A stretch of DNA of 64,000 nucleotides from Clostridium amylolyticum (lineage in GTDB: Bacteria > Bacillota > Clostridia > Clostridiales > Clostridiaceae), in the NCBI RefSeq assembly GCF_900142075.1, contig NZ_FQZO01000002.1, positions 186,001 through 250,000 on the forward strand. The letters run 5' to 3'. Both the position numbers and the translations under genes were made by a program. The notes below the pieces were generated by a model that worked only from the letters and a program-made list of their open reading frames with translations, did no database searches and was not told where the DNA came from. Position 1 is the first letter of the stretch, and each line of letters begins with the position of its first letter. This document shows, in pieces, positions 35,866 to 45,517 of the stretch.

Positions 35866-38800
35866 TTACTTAGTATAGTTTATTTCTAGTTTTGCGTAAG
35901 CTTCAAATATTGCATAGTTAGAAGAACCATCATATAGGGCTAACCCTTTTATAGAACCATTTTTAAGTCCTTCTCCTACATTACTAGGCAGTGATATCCA
36001 TTTACTTTCACCCCAAGCCCAGGATCCGATATAGCCATAATCTACATACAGGCCAGTTCCTCCACTCGGGGAATCATATTGATGTCCATATAATCTTATT
36101 CTAGTTGCAGCACTGGAACCACCACTAGACCTTCTTGCTAAATATAAATATACGTTATTTATAGTAGCACCACTTAAAGCACCTCTTATACTTGCACTAT
36201 CAAAGTACATGAAACCTCTATGAACACCATTACTGCCATACTGTCCTTGGTAAATATACCTGTTATCTGATCGCCATCCCCAGTTGTCTCTCCATGACTT
36301 CGTTTGGTTAGTATCCCATCTAGTAGTATGGTTTTGAGTAGTTGGTGGTGGTGGAGCTGCTGAAGGATTAAAATAGCTTTCTAAAAAATTATAGCTTGCA
36401 GGAACTATTATAGCACCATCAGATATGTATGTTCCCGTATCAGCTCTAAACAAACTTGCACTATTCATAATTCTAATATTTGCATGATCCATTGAATATA
36501 TTCCATATGCAATACGCGAGCCGACTAAATCATAAACCATAACTTGTGAGAAGTTAGCAGCCAAAATCCCAAAGCCTAAATCACACGCATCTATAGTTCT
36601 AATTATTGCATTAGAGTTACCTACGTAAAAACCGCAATTGTTATCTCCTTTCCTAAGCCCTTGAATTCGTATATTTACTACTACTACAGATTTACTATTT
36701 AATATTTGAATTATATTTGTTCCGTTCCTATTCTGTTTTATGAGCGCTCCACCAGAATCAGTGTAATGAGTCCTGTTCCCACTAATTAAAATAGGAATTG
36801 AACAGTTATTTATACGTATTGTTCCATTAAATATAACATTTCTATCCATGCTAATATATATGCCAGGATTCCCTGACCAGCTTGTTGTAACAAGTCCTGG
36901 AGTTCCTGTAAAATTCTCTATGGTAACATCTTCAGTACAATTACCATAAACATATATTTTTACTGTTCTGTAATATTCATCAAAAATCTTATTGATTTTA
37001 GATAATGCTGTGAATAATGTTTTAAATGGTTTACTATTACTCCCATCACCAGTAATATCATTACCTGTGCTTCCATTTACATAATAGGTAGCATCCTGCT
37101 TTTGATAGGTCATTATGTTATTTGCTATAACTTCATTACAAAGAACAGTAGTGAACCCTGCTTGGCCATCAGATTGTGTAAACTGCCCTATTGTTTCTTC
37201 TGTATTTGTATTTATTATAGAAAAACCATGTGCATTCATAATTGTCTTTGTATTGGCAGTTGAGTGAATTACTTCTATTCCATCTTTGCTATGCTTTATA
37301 ATCCCAGTTTCTATTACCTTACCACCATTTATGCTCTCTACAAATTTACTAGTTATAGCATCTGCTGTTATTTGTTGTTCAGCACTCTTAACTCTTTGGG
37401 TTAATCCATCTTCCACCCAATCCGAAGCTACATATGAACCTGTAGCTCTGCTTAATATGCATACTTTAATAAAACCATTAGGTGCTAGGCTCTTATCTAT
37501 CCACATGTCTCCTACCGAGTATGGTGGAATAGGTTGTGAAATGAATGTCCTTGATTTACTATTAGCTGTACTTTGTGCATTATCAGCTATAGATTTAGCT
37601 TTTGCTGATATAGCATTTAATAAATCTTGTCTAGCATCATAGTAAGTTTTAAATTTCCTTCTAAATGTAACTCCACCAGTAGAGTCTGCTCCTTCTTTGG
37701 TTAAATCTTGAGTTGTAGACATATCTGTTAACAAAAGATCAACATAATTATATAAAGCAGTATAAGCTGTTCCATAAGTTGTTTTATCTATGCCGTAGGT
37801 GGTTGCAGAGCTATCTATTTTAACTTTTTCACTAACTATAATGTCAAATTCTTTCTTAATACTTATTTTTTCAACTGGAGTTATTTTGTTATCGCTTGAC
37901 ATATTTGTTAATGCCGTATTTGCAGTTTCTGCATTTTGTTTTGCCGCGTCTGCAGTACCTTGTGCTGCATCTGCTAAATCCTTTGCATCCTTAATCGCTT
38001 TATCTACATCCTCAGGTGCTGGTGACCAATCAGAAGCTTTATTACCAGTTTCTATTTTCATATTTTTAACAGTTATAAATCTTTCTGTGTCATAAGTACC
38101 ATAAAATTCTAACCAACTTTCTGTTAACCCATTATTAGTATCTGAAATAAGAAGATTAAAGCTTTTTCTTTGATACTCCGTTGTAACTTCAATGTTAGTT
38201 GAAGGTATTCTATACCTAGCTTTATTAGTTGAATAAAAAAGCACATTACCTGGTATATCCGCCTTTATATCAAAACTAAAGGTTAACTTTTTCCCAACAT
38301 ATTCTTTTAGAATGTAGTGTACATCTGAAAATAACATATATTCACGTGGTGATGTTCTTTTCTCAAAATTACTATTTAAGAATAAATTCCTTCCACCAAT
38401 ATTTATATTATCTATGCTATTATCAGCAATTTTCCTAAGCAGTGTTGCTTTTTTACTATAATAATCACTAAAGCAACTTCTTAAAGTATTACCATTTACA
38501 TCACTAGTAGTAGTTAAATCAGCTAATAAAGGATTTAAATAATTGTATAAAGTAGTATAACTAGTGTCATAAGCTGTTTTTTCTGCAGTTACTTTTGCAA
38601 CATCAGCTTGACTATTAAGCACTACTTTTTCTGCCGTTATACCATCTAAATCTTTCTTAAGAGTTTGCTTCTCCACACCAGTTAGTTTATTATCACTAAC
38701 CATATCATCTAATCTATTCACAGCTCCATTAGCTACGGTATCATCTGTATATTTACTTGCCTTCTCCCAATCTGTAGAGGAATAACTTTGACCTACTATT

Positions 38801-40728
38801 TTGCTAATAATACACCTGAATAATTCTCCATTAGAACCTTGAGTCCATAGGTCTCCTTTATCGTATGGGGGAATAGGTTCCTCTATAAAAACTCTACGCT
38901 TTTTATCAGCAGTATCTTGTGCTCTAGCTGCATCTTCTAATGCCTTGGATACATCGGTATCTGTTATTTTAATCCATTTATAAACACTTTCATCAACAGC
39001 AAATCTGTATGCATAGCCAGTTACCGTATCATAATATAAGTCTCCAAGATGTTGATTTTTTAGCTCTATGGTAGACCAATCTATAGTTGGAGCATTTGTT
39101 AGCGTTGGTTCGTTTTCATAAAACCAAGTTGTTATACTTCCATCTATGCGATTTTGTATATCATTTATAGCAGATGAATATGTTCCACTGATAAAAGTGC
39201 TCAATGTATTATCTGAGTAAGCTTTTGCAGTATTTTCGGCATCAGATATACTTTTTGATAAATCATTTTTAACTCCACTTACTTTTGCACTAATGCTTAT
39301 ATTAGAACTTAAATCTAATTTCTCCCCTACATCTGCATGTAATTGATTAGCCATTATAGAGTGTGCTGATATAAACTTTCCTACAATATGACCCTCATAG
39401 CCATTCGTAGAATTACCCATTGTAATGGCTGTTTCGTATGGACCATTTATACCACTTTTTGAGTGTCCAAGTCCGTTTAAATTCCATCTCCAAACACTCT
39501 TGGCTGTCATTATATCTTCAGTATCCATTATTAAAATTTCCTGTGGTTTATCTTTTGGCCTAAAGACTACATTGCCACCTAGAGCTCCAGTTAAAAGTTT
39601 TGTGGCATGGTCTATTGCTTCTTGCATTTTGGTGCCAGTAACAGCATCCTGTAATATCTGATTTACAGTGTTTCTTATAGAATTTAAAGTATTTGATATA
39701 TTATCTTTAAAAGATCCCAGCTCTATTTCTTTGTATCTATTTGACAAGCAATCATACTTATATTTGATTACTTTAGCCTTTAAATCAAAGCCATATTTTA
39801 GATGTTTTACAGTTACTGTATCACATAAGTAAACTCTTTCTAGCACAGCATAATTTTTATATTCTTCAGTCTTACTAAGTTCTAAAAAATCCACCTTATA
39901 GTTGGCAGGTGGAATATCTATCTTATTAATAGTAAACTCCTGCTGTGCTCTCTCTCTAAGCTTAGCTATAGCCATGGCTTCTGTAATTCCACTTTTTTCA
40001 TCTACCTTAATATCAGAGTATTCTATATTTCTTATCTTAGGATGTGGGTAATTATTTATTAAATCACTGTCTACATACTTTTCAGGAAGAGATAATCCAC
40101 CATATCCTTGTGGTTTTATTCTTGTAACTACACTATCTAAGCTTAAATCCTCATCTATTCCTAAAAGATTTTTACCATACCTTATAGTTACCCCTCTGTC
40201 CTTTCCTCTGTTTTGGAGCAGCTTAATTAAAAAGTTATCTCTTTCAAGTTCTCCGCCCCATGTATCTATTATTCCATCTTCACTAAATATTGCTTCTACA
40301 GGGTTTTTTTCAATAAAATGAGCTGTTTTAGAACCTGGCAAATCACTCAGACTTGTAAATCTATGAGGATACTGTGTAGAAGTTAATACTATATTTAAAA
40401 CACCCTTACCATCTGTATTAGCAGCTCTGCTATCTTCTATAAAGTTGTCAATCAAATCATAAAAAATATGTCTGGCATTAACTTTTATACCAGACATATT
40501 TTTATTCTTTTTATATATTCTAAAAAACTGATTTCCCATTGGAGTTGGTGCCTTAATTATATTTCCTTCAACTAGGTTTTTCCATTTGTTTCTATTATCA
40601 AAAGGATGTTCTAATACTAATTCATATAAACCATTTCTCTGCTCTTCAACTTCACATAGAGAAGGGTTTAAAGATGTTATCCCATTATTATTAAAATCCA
40701 CTGTACCTGCATCATATATAGATATCAT
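35866..40728 (-). CDS. Large tail tip protein: prophage endopeptidase-type N-terminus with beta-helix and binding modules
   Basis: 1620 residues. The N-terminus (1-380) matches the Prophage_tail (Tal-like) family, with VEEQRNGLYELVLEHPFDN and KVNARHIFYDLIDNFI, and probably caps the tail at the baseplate. The middle (about 500-1130) has repeated helical units with DNKLTGVEKQTLKKDLDGI and DNKITPVEKISIKKEF, plus PPYDKGDLW and PPYSVGDMW motifs. Residues about 1180-1430 look like a right-handed beta-helix, after YYVNGSTGNDITGDGSNSKP. The C-terminal about 140 residues form a beta-sandwich-like module (RGFMYFDSASIRGALSGATI). Likely host-binding and wall-penetration protein. The frame is fully open. 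Confidence 0.88.
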   Translation of the reverse strand: MISIYDAGTVDFNNNGITSLNPSLCEVEEQRNGLYELVLEHPFDNRNKWKNLVEGNIIKAPTPMGNQFFRIYKKNKNMSGIKVNARHIFYDLIDNFIEDSRAANTDGKGVLNIVLTSTQYPHRFTSLSDLPGSKTAHFIEKNPVEAIFSEDGIIDTWGGELERDNFLIKLLQNRGKDRGVTIRYGKNLLGIDEDLSLDSVVTRIKPQGYGGLSLPEKYVDSDLINNYPHPKIRNIEYSDIKVDEKSGITEAMAIAKLRERAQQEFTINKIDIPPANYKVDFLELSKTEEYKNYAVLERVYLCDTVTVKHLKYGFDLKAKVIKYKYDCLSNRYKEIELGSFKDNISNTLNSIRNTVNQILQDAVTGTKMQEAIDHATKLLTGALGGNVVFRPKDKPQEILIMDTEDIMTAKSVWRWNLNGLGHSKSGINGPYETAITMGNSTNGYEGHIVGKFISAHSIMANQLHADVGEKLDLSSNISISAKVSGVKNDLSKSISDAENTAKAYSDNTLSTFISGTYSSAINDIQNRIDGSITTWFYENEPTLTNAPTIDWSTIELKNQHLGDLYYDTVTGYAYRFAVDESVYKWIKITDTDVSKALEDAARAQDTADKKRRVFIEEPIPPYDKGDLWTQGSNGELFRCIISKIVGQSYSSTDWEKASKYTDDTVANGAVNRLDDMVSDNKLTGVEKQTLKKDLDGITAEKVVLNSQADVAKVTAEKTAYDTSYTTLYNYLNPLLADLTTTSDVNGNTLRSCFSDYYSKKATLLRKIADNSIDNINIGGRNLFLNSNFEKRTSPREYMLFSDVHYILKEYVGKKLTFSFDIKADIPGNVLFYSTNKARYRIPSTNIEVTTEYQRKSFNLLISDTNNGLTESWLEFYGTYDTERFITVKNMKIETGNKASDWSPAPEDVDKAIKDAKDLADAAQGTADAAKQNAETANTALTNMSSDNKITPVEKISIKKEFDIIVSEKVKIDSSATTYGIDKTTYGTAYTALYNYVDLLLTDMSTTQDLTKEGADSTGGVTFRRKFKTYYDARQDLLNAISAKAKSIADNAQSTANSKSRTFISQPIPPYSVGDMWIDKSLAPNGFIKVCILSRATGSYVASDWVEDGLTQRVKSAEQQITADAITSKFVESINGGKVIETGIIKHSKDGIEVIHSTANTKTIMNAHGFSIINTNTEETIGQFTQSDGQAGFTTVLCNEVIANNIMTYQKQDATYYVNGSTGNDITGDGSNSKPFKTLFTALSKINKIFDEYYRTVKIYVYGNCTEDVTIENFTGTPGLVTTSWSGNPGIYISMDRNVIFNGTIRINNCSIPILISGNRTHYTDSGGALIKQNRNGTNIIQILNSKSVVVVNIRIQGLRKGDNNCGFYVGNSNAIIRTIDACDLGFGILAANFSQVMVYDLVGSRIAYGIYSMDHANIRIMNSASLFRADTGTYISDGAIIVPASYNFLESYFNPSAAPPPPTTQNHTTRWDTNQTKSWRDNWGWRSDNRYIYQGQYGSNGVHRGFMYFDSASIRGALSGATINNVYLYLARRSSGGSSAATRIRLYGHQYDSPSGGTGLYVDYGYIGSWAWGESKWISLPSNVGEGLKNGSIKGLALYDGSSNYAIFEAYAKLEINYTK

Positions 40729-40740
40729 TTATAACACCTC

Positions 40741-41424
40741 CTATAGATAGGCTTCCCTATAAATTATTTCTATTTTGCTTACATTCCCAATATAATCTAT
40801 AATGTTTTCCCCTGGCTTCAATATAGGAAATTCTCCCTGCATCTTGCTATTTTGCAACATTGTATCCTTATATGCATCTTCTAACTCACCATTAAGGGTT
40901 ATATAAGCATCTATTCCCTTTAAAATTACATTAGAATTATTTACTGTTAAAGTTATGTCCCCCACACCATAAACCTTTATTACTGGCTTTATCTCCATTG
41001 TTCCATTATAGATTAATTTATAATTGGTAGTAGTTACAGTAACTTTTTTCTCAGTAAGTGAGTAACCAAAAGGCTGACAATCAAATTGAACTATACCACT
41101 ATGAAACTTTTGTAATACTTGTTGAAGATTTATCTTATTAATTATATTAGCCTTATAAAATCTGTCCGGCTCATTAGAAAATATTACATCTCCACCACCA
41201 GTTAACCATGTTTTTATATCTCTAAAATTATCACCAAAGTAGTCAAACTCTACTGATTTCACTTCTCCCTCATAGCTATTATCTGTATTAGTTAGATATC
41301 CATTTCTCCCTGGAACAACTATTTTTTCTACTCTTTTCTCATAGGTAGTTATTGGAGGAAGTGATATAATCTTAAAACCTTTTTCACTTGAGTGAATATT
41401 CTTCCATACAAATCCTGTTTCCAT
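40741..41424 (-). CDS. Distal tail protein (Dit), element 1
   Basis: 227 residues of the siphovirus Dit family. The N-terminal domain has KIISLPPITTYEKRVEKIVVPGRNG and GDNFRDIKTWLTGGGDVIFSN, followed by a galectin-like C-terminal beta domain. It forms the hub joining the tail tube to the tip protein. Its ATG overlaps the tape-measure stop (TAATG) and the tip gene follows by 12 bp, which is the standard order. Confidence 0.88.
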   Translation of the reverse strand: METGFVWKNIHSSEKGFKIISLPPITTYEKRVEKIVVPGRNGYLTNTDNSYEGEVKSVEFDYFGDNFRDIKTWLTGGGDVIFSNEPDRFYKANIINKINLQQVLQKFHSGIVQFDCQPFGYSLTEKKVTVTTTNYKLIYNGTMEIKPVIKVYGVGDITLTVNNSNVILKGIDAYITLNGELEDAYKDTMLQNSKMQGEFPILKPGENIIDYIGNVSKIEIIYREAYL

Positions 41425-43211
41425 TATGCTTTTCCTCCCCCTATTTCAATTTGCTTTCTATAAAATTCTATCTCTTCTGTTAATGCTCTAATATCTTGAT
41501 TTCTATTATTATTAAAGTTTTCTATATTAAAATTCAATCCATTATCGTTGTTATTAGTTATTGTGCTGTTATTAGCTGTGATTCTATCATAACTAGAAGT
41601 CATAGCTCTTGATGTCGCAGCTTGCTCCTGATATACAGCAGCAGTCATTCTTGCAGTAACTTCATCAACATTAAAGCTAGACACCATGCCAGATATATTT
41701 CTCTGCATATCCTTTTGGAATTTTGGAATTTCCTTATCAGCTCCGACTCCAATACCTTGAATTAGATATGGTCCAACTTCTTTAGCAAATAACTTACTAG
41801 GTGACTCTATTCCAAATACCCACTGTACTCTGCCAAGCAATTCTTTTCCCAAAGTTTTAGCTAGACCCCAAGATCCCTTTAGTAAACCCTTACCAATTCC
41901 CGCTAAGATATCTGCACCTACTTCAAACCAGTTTATAGATGTTAATGTATCATTTATAGCGGTTACAAGCTCTCCAGCACTAGAAATTAAAGTTGGTAAT
42001 GCTCTTATTAGGCCTTCTGCAAGTTTTAGAATTATTTGCACAGCGCAACTTACTAATTTCTCCATATTACCTGGTGTAGTAATAAATTCTACCAATTTTG
42101 TTATTATTTTCATTGCCCCTTCAACTAACATTGGGATAGCTATTATAAGTCCATCGACTATAGAGTCAATACACCTTGACATACTAGCTATTAACTTGTT
42201 TAAATTATCCTCATTTGTTAAAAAATTTATTAATCCATTGATAATTTGTAAAGCTGCCCCCACTAATATTGGAATACTTTCAATTAATCCATTCACTAGA
42301 TTTTCAATTATTATTGGAGCTTTTTCAACTAACACTGGAATAGAATTTATTATTCCCTGTATTAATCCAACAACTAATTGTACACCAGCATCAATAATTA
42401 AAGGTAAATTTTCTATTAAGGTATTAACCAAAGTTAGTATTGTATCAATAACAGTTGGAACTAACTGTGGCAAAGCTTCAGTTATGCCAAGTGCTAAGTT
42501 AACAATTAAACTTACTCCAAGTTCTAGCAACGAAGGTAACATAAGAAGTATCCCATTTATTAATTCTGTAATTAATTGTATTCCAACATTAATAATTAAA
42601 GGTAAATTTTCTATTAATATATTAACTAAAGTTTGTATTGTATTAATAGCAGTTGGAATTAACTGTGGTAAAGCTTCAGTTATACCAAGTGCTAAGTTAA
42701 TAATTAAGCTTAATCCAACTTCTAGTAACGAAGGTAACATTGTAAGTATCCCATTTATAAATGTAGTAAACATAGCGATAGCACTGGCATCAATTATAGG
42801 CAAATTACTAGCAGTAGAAGTATTTATGGTATTTGCTATATCTTCCATTGCACTTATAAGCCCTGTAATACCTTTCTCTCTAAATGCTGTAGAAAGAGTT
42901 TCAATATATCCTAATGCCATTGGCAATACAGTGTTTTTTAGAACATCAGATATAGGTGCAAATACTTCTCCTACCAATGATTTAGCACTATCTTTTAAGG
43001 TAGACATAGATTGTTCTATTTCTGCGTTGCATTTTACTCCAATACTGCCTAAATTAACTAATGCATTACCCATATCGCCTACGACACTTTTGAAAAACTT
43101 CAATCCATTTTTCATTATTTTATTTAGTGTATCTATTTTTTTTTCAGTACCCTCGCTATCTATCTGATTATTATCTATCTGATTATTATTTATAATTTGT
43201 ACACCTGCCAT
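41424..43211 (-). CDS. Short tape measure protein, element 1
   Basis: 595 residues. The middle (about 150-420) consists of imperfect 66-residue hydrophobic repeats (LLEVGLSLIINLALGITEAL, PQLIPTAINTIQTLVNILI, ENLPLIINVGIQLITELING). The C-terminus has GKGLLKGSWG and FGIESPSKLFAKEVGPYL, typical of tape-measure proteins. By the usual length rule (about 0.15 nm per residue) the tail would be near 90 nm. It lacks the long coiled-coil N-terminus seen in the element 2 protein. AGGTGAG precedes the ATG. Confidence 0.82.
   Translation of the reverse strand: MAGVQIINNNQIDNNQIDSEGTEKKIDTLNKIMKNGLKFFKSVVGDMGNALVNLGSIGVKCNAEIEQSMSTLKDSAKSLVGEVFAPISDVLKNTVLPMALGYIETLSTAFREKGITGLISAMEDIANTINTSTASNLPIIDASAIAMFTTFINGILTMLPSLLEVGLSLIINLALGITEALPQLIPTAINTIQTLVNILIENLPLIINVGIQLITELINGILLMLPSLLELGVSLIVNLALGITEALPQLVPTVIDTILTLVNTLIENLPLIIDAGVQLVVGLIQGIINSIPVLVEKAPIIIENLVNGLIESIPILVGAALQIINGLINFLTNEDNLNKLIASMSRCIDSIVDGLIIAIPMLVEGAMKIITKLVEFITTPGNMEKLVSCAVQIILKLAEGLIRALPTLISSAGELVTAINDTLTSINWFEVGADILAGIGKGLLKGSWGLAKTLGKELLGRVQWVFGIESPSKLFAKEVGPYLIQGIGVGADKEIPKFQKDMQRNISGMVSSFNVDEVTARMTAAVYQEQAATSRAMTSSYDRITANNSTITNNNDNGLNFNIENFNNNRNQDIRALTEEIEFYRKQIEIGGGKA
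42396..42780. repeat. 198-bp imperfect tandem repeat inside the tape measure gene
   Basis: AATTAAAGGTAAATTTTCTA begins at 42396 and again at 42594, and similarity continues through AACTGTGG(C/T)AAAGCTTCAG. The period is 198 bp, exactly 66 codons, so the frame is kept. Confidence 0.8.
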
Positions 43212-43260
43212 TTATCTCTCACCTGCCTTTAATATAAAATAAAAAAGACAGGCCCACTCA

Positions 43261-43413
43261 CTACTCCATGGTGTGGTTTGGCTCTGTTCTCTGCTTAATT
43301 AATATTTTAGTTATCTTCTTACACCTAATACATTTTATTTCTCCTTTTACATAATCAGCTTTTAACAACAACTGATTACAATTAGGACATCTTATTTCTT
43401 TAATATCAACCAC
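43261..43413 (-). CDS. Com-like zinc-ribbon protein
   Basis: A 50-residue protein with two CxxC knuckles: IRCPNCNQLLLKADY and IKCIRCKKITK. This is the layout of phage Mu Com, a zinc-finger protein that activates translation of the Mu mom mRNA. The start is GTG at 43413 with only a weak upstream AAAAG. It sits between the tape measure gene and the Gp15-like gene. No mom-like modification gene is visible in the window, so the target is unknown. Confidence 0.72.
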   Translation of the reverse strand: MVDIKEIRCPNCNQLLLKADYVKGEIKCIRCKKITKILIKQRTEPNHTME

Positions 43414-43426
43414 CTACTTTTAAAGG

Positions 43427-43461
43427 TAAAATAAAAGCACCTACCAATGTAAGTGCTTTTA
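43427..43461 (-). terminator. Terminator before the Com-like gene
   Basis: AAGCACTTAC and GTAGGTGCTT pair around a 4-nt loop, followed by TTATTTTA on the minus strand. Same family as 35561-35602. Confidence 0.8.
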
Positions 43462-43486
43462 TATTATATATCAGTTTAGGAATATA

Positions 43487-44086
43487 TTATAATACTTTAC
43501 TAACATCTCCACCATTAAGAAGTATTCCTTCTATTTGATTAAGTTTTTCTTTTTCATCTTTGCTGATATTTGAAGGAATTTTATATAATTCTTTCATTTT
43601 TTTATAATAAGATTTTTCCTCTTTATCTTTTATCTTACTTAAGTCCATAGCACGATAACCCATTATCTTTACTATTTCATTATCCTCCTTTAAGGCCTTA
43701 AACATGGCTTTAAACTTCCACCAGTGTAGATATTCTATATCCTGTAAATCTACTCCGTATTGGTCTAAAAAAGCGGAATAAATGTAGTCATCATCATAAT
43801 CATAAGAATATATTTGTTCACTCTTGCCTTTTCCATATCCTTTACCTTCAACTTCATTTTTTCCGCATCTATAGAACCATAGGAGCTTTTCCACTGCCTC
43901 ATTTAAATCATTTGGCAATGTAGAATAGTAAAGATCTAAAGCATGTATAATCTTATCTTCTTCGCTTACTTCACTGTCCTGCATTAAAAGCTCAAAAAGA
44001 ATAGAAGTACGAAAATCACTGTTAATTTCGTACTTCTCTCCTTCTATATCTACACTTATTGGAACTAAATCAATAAGTAAGTTCAT
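43487..44086 (-). CDS. Gp15-family tail protein (tail assembly chaperone, second part)
   Basis: 199 residues matching the Bacteriophage Gp15 family: SVDIEGEKYEINSDFRTSIL at the start, ALDLYYSTLP and LHWWKFKAMFKAL in the middle. It occupies the place of the T part of G/GT-type chaperones, between the smaller chaperone and the tape measure. Its ATG overlaps the upstream stop as TAATG directly after six A residues, so it can be coupled by re-initiation or joined by a -1 slip. Confidence 0.83.
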   Translation of the reverse strand: MNLLIDLVPISVDIEGEKYEINSDFRTSILFELLMQDSEVSEEDKIIHALDLYYSTLPNDLNEAVEKLLWFYRCGKNEVEGKGYGKGKSEQIYSYDYDDDYIYSAFLDQYGVDLQDIEYLHWWKFKAMFKALKEDNEIVKIMGYRAMDLSKIKDKEEKSYYKKMKELYKIPSNISKDEKEKLNQIEGILLNGGDVSKVL

Positions 44087-44430
44087 TATTTTTTAGCACG
44101 TCTTTGTGCCCTATTGGGAGAATATTTTTTAGTAAATCTTTCAATTTCTTCATTGGGTTCATTTACACAGGTTATAAGTTCCTCAAAGGCTTTCAAGCAA
44201 GTCAAAAGATTAACCTTATTGCCAAAAATCTTCTTATCGGTACCTTTACCAAATAGATCGTTAAACACGTTGAATATAGCATTGCATTGAGTTTTGATGC
44301 TTTCAACTATAGTCATATCTTTTACTTTTTCGCCTATGTTTTCTATACTTTTCAGTGATTTCTCATATTTTTCAGCTACCTCTAAATCTAGCAAATCTAA
44401 ATCTGGCAATTCCACTCCATTAATTTTCAT
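44086..44430 (-). CDS. Tail assembly chaperone, first part, element 1
   Basis: 114 helical residues beginning MKINGVELPDLDLLDLEVAE and ending SPNRAQRRAKK. Small, acidic-helical proteins at this site bind the tape measure during tail assembly. The last codons before the stop are GCT AAA AAA TAA, overlapping the Gp15-like start. It follows the tail tube gene by 11 bp. Confidence 0.75.
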   Translation of the reverse strand: MKINGVELPDLDLLDLEVAEKYEKSLKSIENIGEKVKDMTIVESIKTQCNAIFNVFNDLFGKGTDKKIFGNKVNLLTCLKAFEELITCVNEPNEEIERFTKKYSPNRAQRRAKK

Positions 44431-44441
44431 TTATAACACTC

Positions 44442-44924
44442 CTATACTGATTTTGCTGTAAAACCTTCTGTAAATGCTTTTGAAGTAGTATCAAAAGTAC
44501 CTTCTATTGGATCTGAAACTCCTATGAAACTTCCTGCCATACCTAGTTCTCCCTCATTAGCCTCAAAGGAATCAACTGCTATTGCAACTTTAAATTTACG
44601 AGCTCTAAACCCTGCTGTAGTTGCTGGCTTATCTAAATCAACTATTATATAATCTGTTTCTGTATCATATCCTATTTTTTGCATTTCTCCAATATTTCTT
44701 ATAAATTCTATAGCCTTTTCGGAAACTATCTGATCTGCATTAAAGCTTGTAGTCCATTCATAACCAATAATACTCTGGCTTGCACTAGACTGATTTATAT
44801 ATCTTTTTGAAGCTGTTTGCGCTGCTGGACTCTCATTTAACTCTGTAAATCCTGTACCTAATAATTCAAATGAATCTGATATCTTTAAATAATTTGCTTG
44901 TATTTTTCTCTTTCTAACTGACAT
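44442..44924 (-). CDS. Major tail tube protein, element 1
   Basis: 160 residues, predicted beta-rich, with FELLGTGFTELNESPAAQT near the N-terminus and KVAIAVDSFEANEGELGMAG, GTFDTTSKAFTEGF at the C-terminus. These match siphovirus tail-tube proteins of Firmicute phages. It polymerises around the tape measure. It overlaps the upstream tail completion gene by 11 bp. Confidence 0.82.
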   Translation of the reverse strand: MSVRKRKIQANYLKISDSFELLGTGFTELNESPAAQTASKRYINQSSASQSIIGYEWTTSFNADQIVSEKAIEFIRNIGEMQKIGYDTETDYIIVDLDKPATTAGFRARKFKVAIAVDSFEANEGELGMAGSFIGVSDPIEGTFDTTSKAFTEGFTAKSV

Positions 44925-45360
44925 TTATATCACCTTTCCTTTTAAAATATTTTAATATTAATTGTATTTTGAACTGTGCAGTATTTTCCGTATTGGAAAA
45001 AGCATAGCCTGTACTTTTTACTTTAATTTCTAATGGTTCTAAACCATTTTCTAACAATGGAAATATTCCATTATTATTATTACTTTCAATCCAACCAGCG
45101 AATTTTTCATAAAATCCACTATTGTCTATATTTTGCAGAACATCTGCTGAGTAAGGTTCTCTGCTTGTAAATATAAAAGCATATTGTCTTACACTATCTC
45201 CATTAACATATTTCTTTAAAATAGGTTCTATTGGAACCTCTTCTATAGAATAGTTATCTGCATTAGCATCTAAATAATTTACATTTACTCTAATTGCATT
45301 GTCAAAGGTATCCAAATAAGGACATTTCATTATATAATTTCTAATACTATCGATTATCAT
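44914..45360 (-). CDS. Tail completion/terminator-like protein, element 1
   Basis: 148 residues with a small alpha-beta fold pattern: IRNYIMKCPYLDTFDN at the start, YAFIFTSREPYSADV in the middle and a strand-rich end AQFKIQLILKYFKRKG. This size and position, directly before the tube gene, fits the tail terminator that caps the tube. In databases relatives are sometimes misnamed minor capsid or chloramphenicol resistance proteins. It overlaps a 56-residue upstream gene by 14 bp. Confidence 0.7.
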   Translation of the reverse strand: MIIDSIRNYIMKCPYLDTFDNAIRVNVNYLDANADNYSIEEVPIEPILKKYVNGDSVRQYAFIFTSREPYSADVLQNIDNSGFYEKFAGWIESNNNNGIFPLLENGLEPLEIKVKSTGYAFSNTENTAQFKIQLILKYFKRKGDINVS

Positions 45361-45517
45361 AGTTACACCTAACTATATTAGTAAAAGGATCTTCTTCTGA
45401 TATAATATAGCTCCACCTTCCCTTTTCAAATTTAACTTGTAGAAAAGCATGACTAGATATTATATCACCGTTTATTTTAACTATATTATTTTTGCTATCT
45501 ATAAAAATATCACTCAT
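45347..45517 (-). CDS. 56-residue phage protein upstream of the tail completion gene
   Basis: MSDIFIDSKNNIVKINGDII is the N-terminus; the protein ends RCNYDNR. AGGAGG lies 9 nt before the ATG, and the end overlaps the next start. I do not recognise the family. It may be a small connector, or the shortened survivor of one at the edge of the head-module deletion. Confidence 0.65.
   Translation of the reverse strand: MSDIFIDSKNNIVKINGDIISSHAFLQVKFEKGRWSYIISEEDPFTNIVRCNYDNR

Noticed and set aside
42396..42780. CRISPR-like array
   Set aside because: Repeats are long, in frame and coding, with no unique spacers. No CRISPR array was seen in the window.
42196..43167. Long plus-strand frame opposite the element 1 tape measure gene
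   Set aside because: Antisense shadow of a repetitive coding sequence, with no ribosome binding site and no family resemblance.
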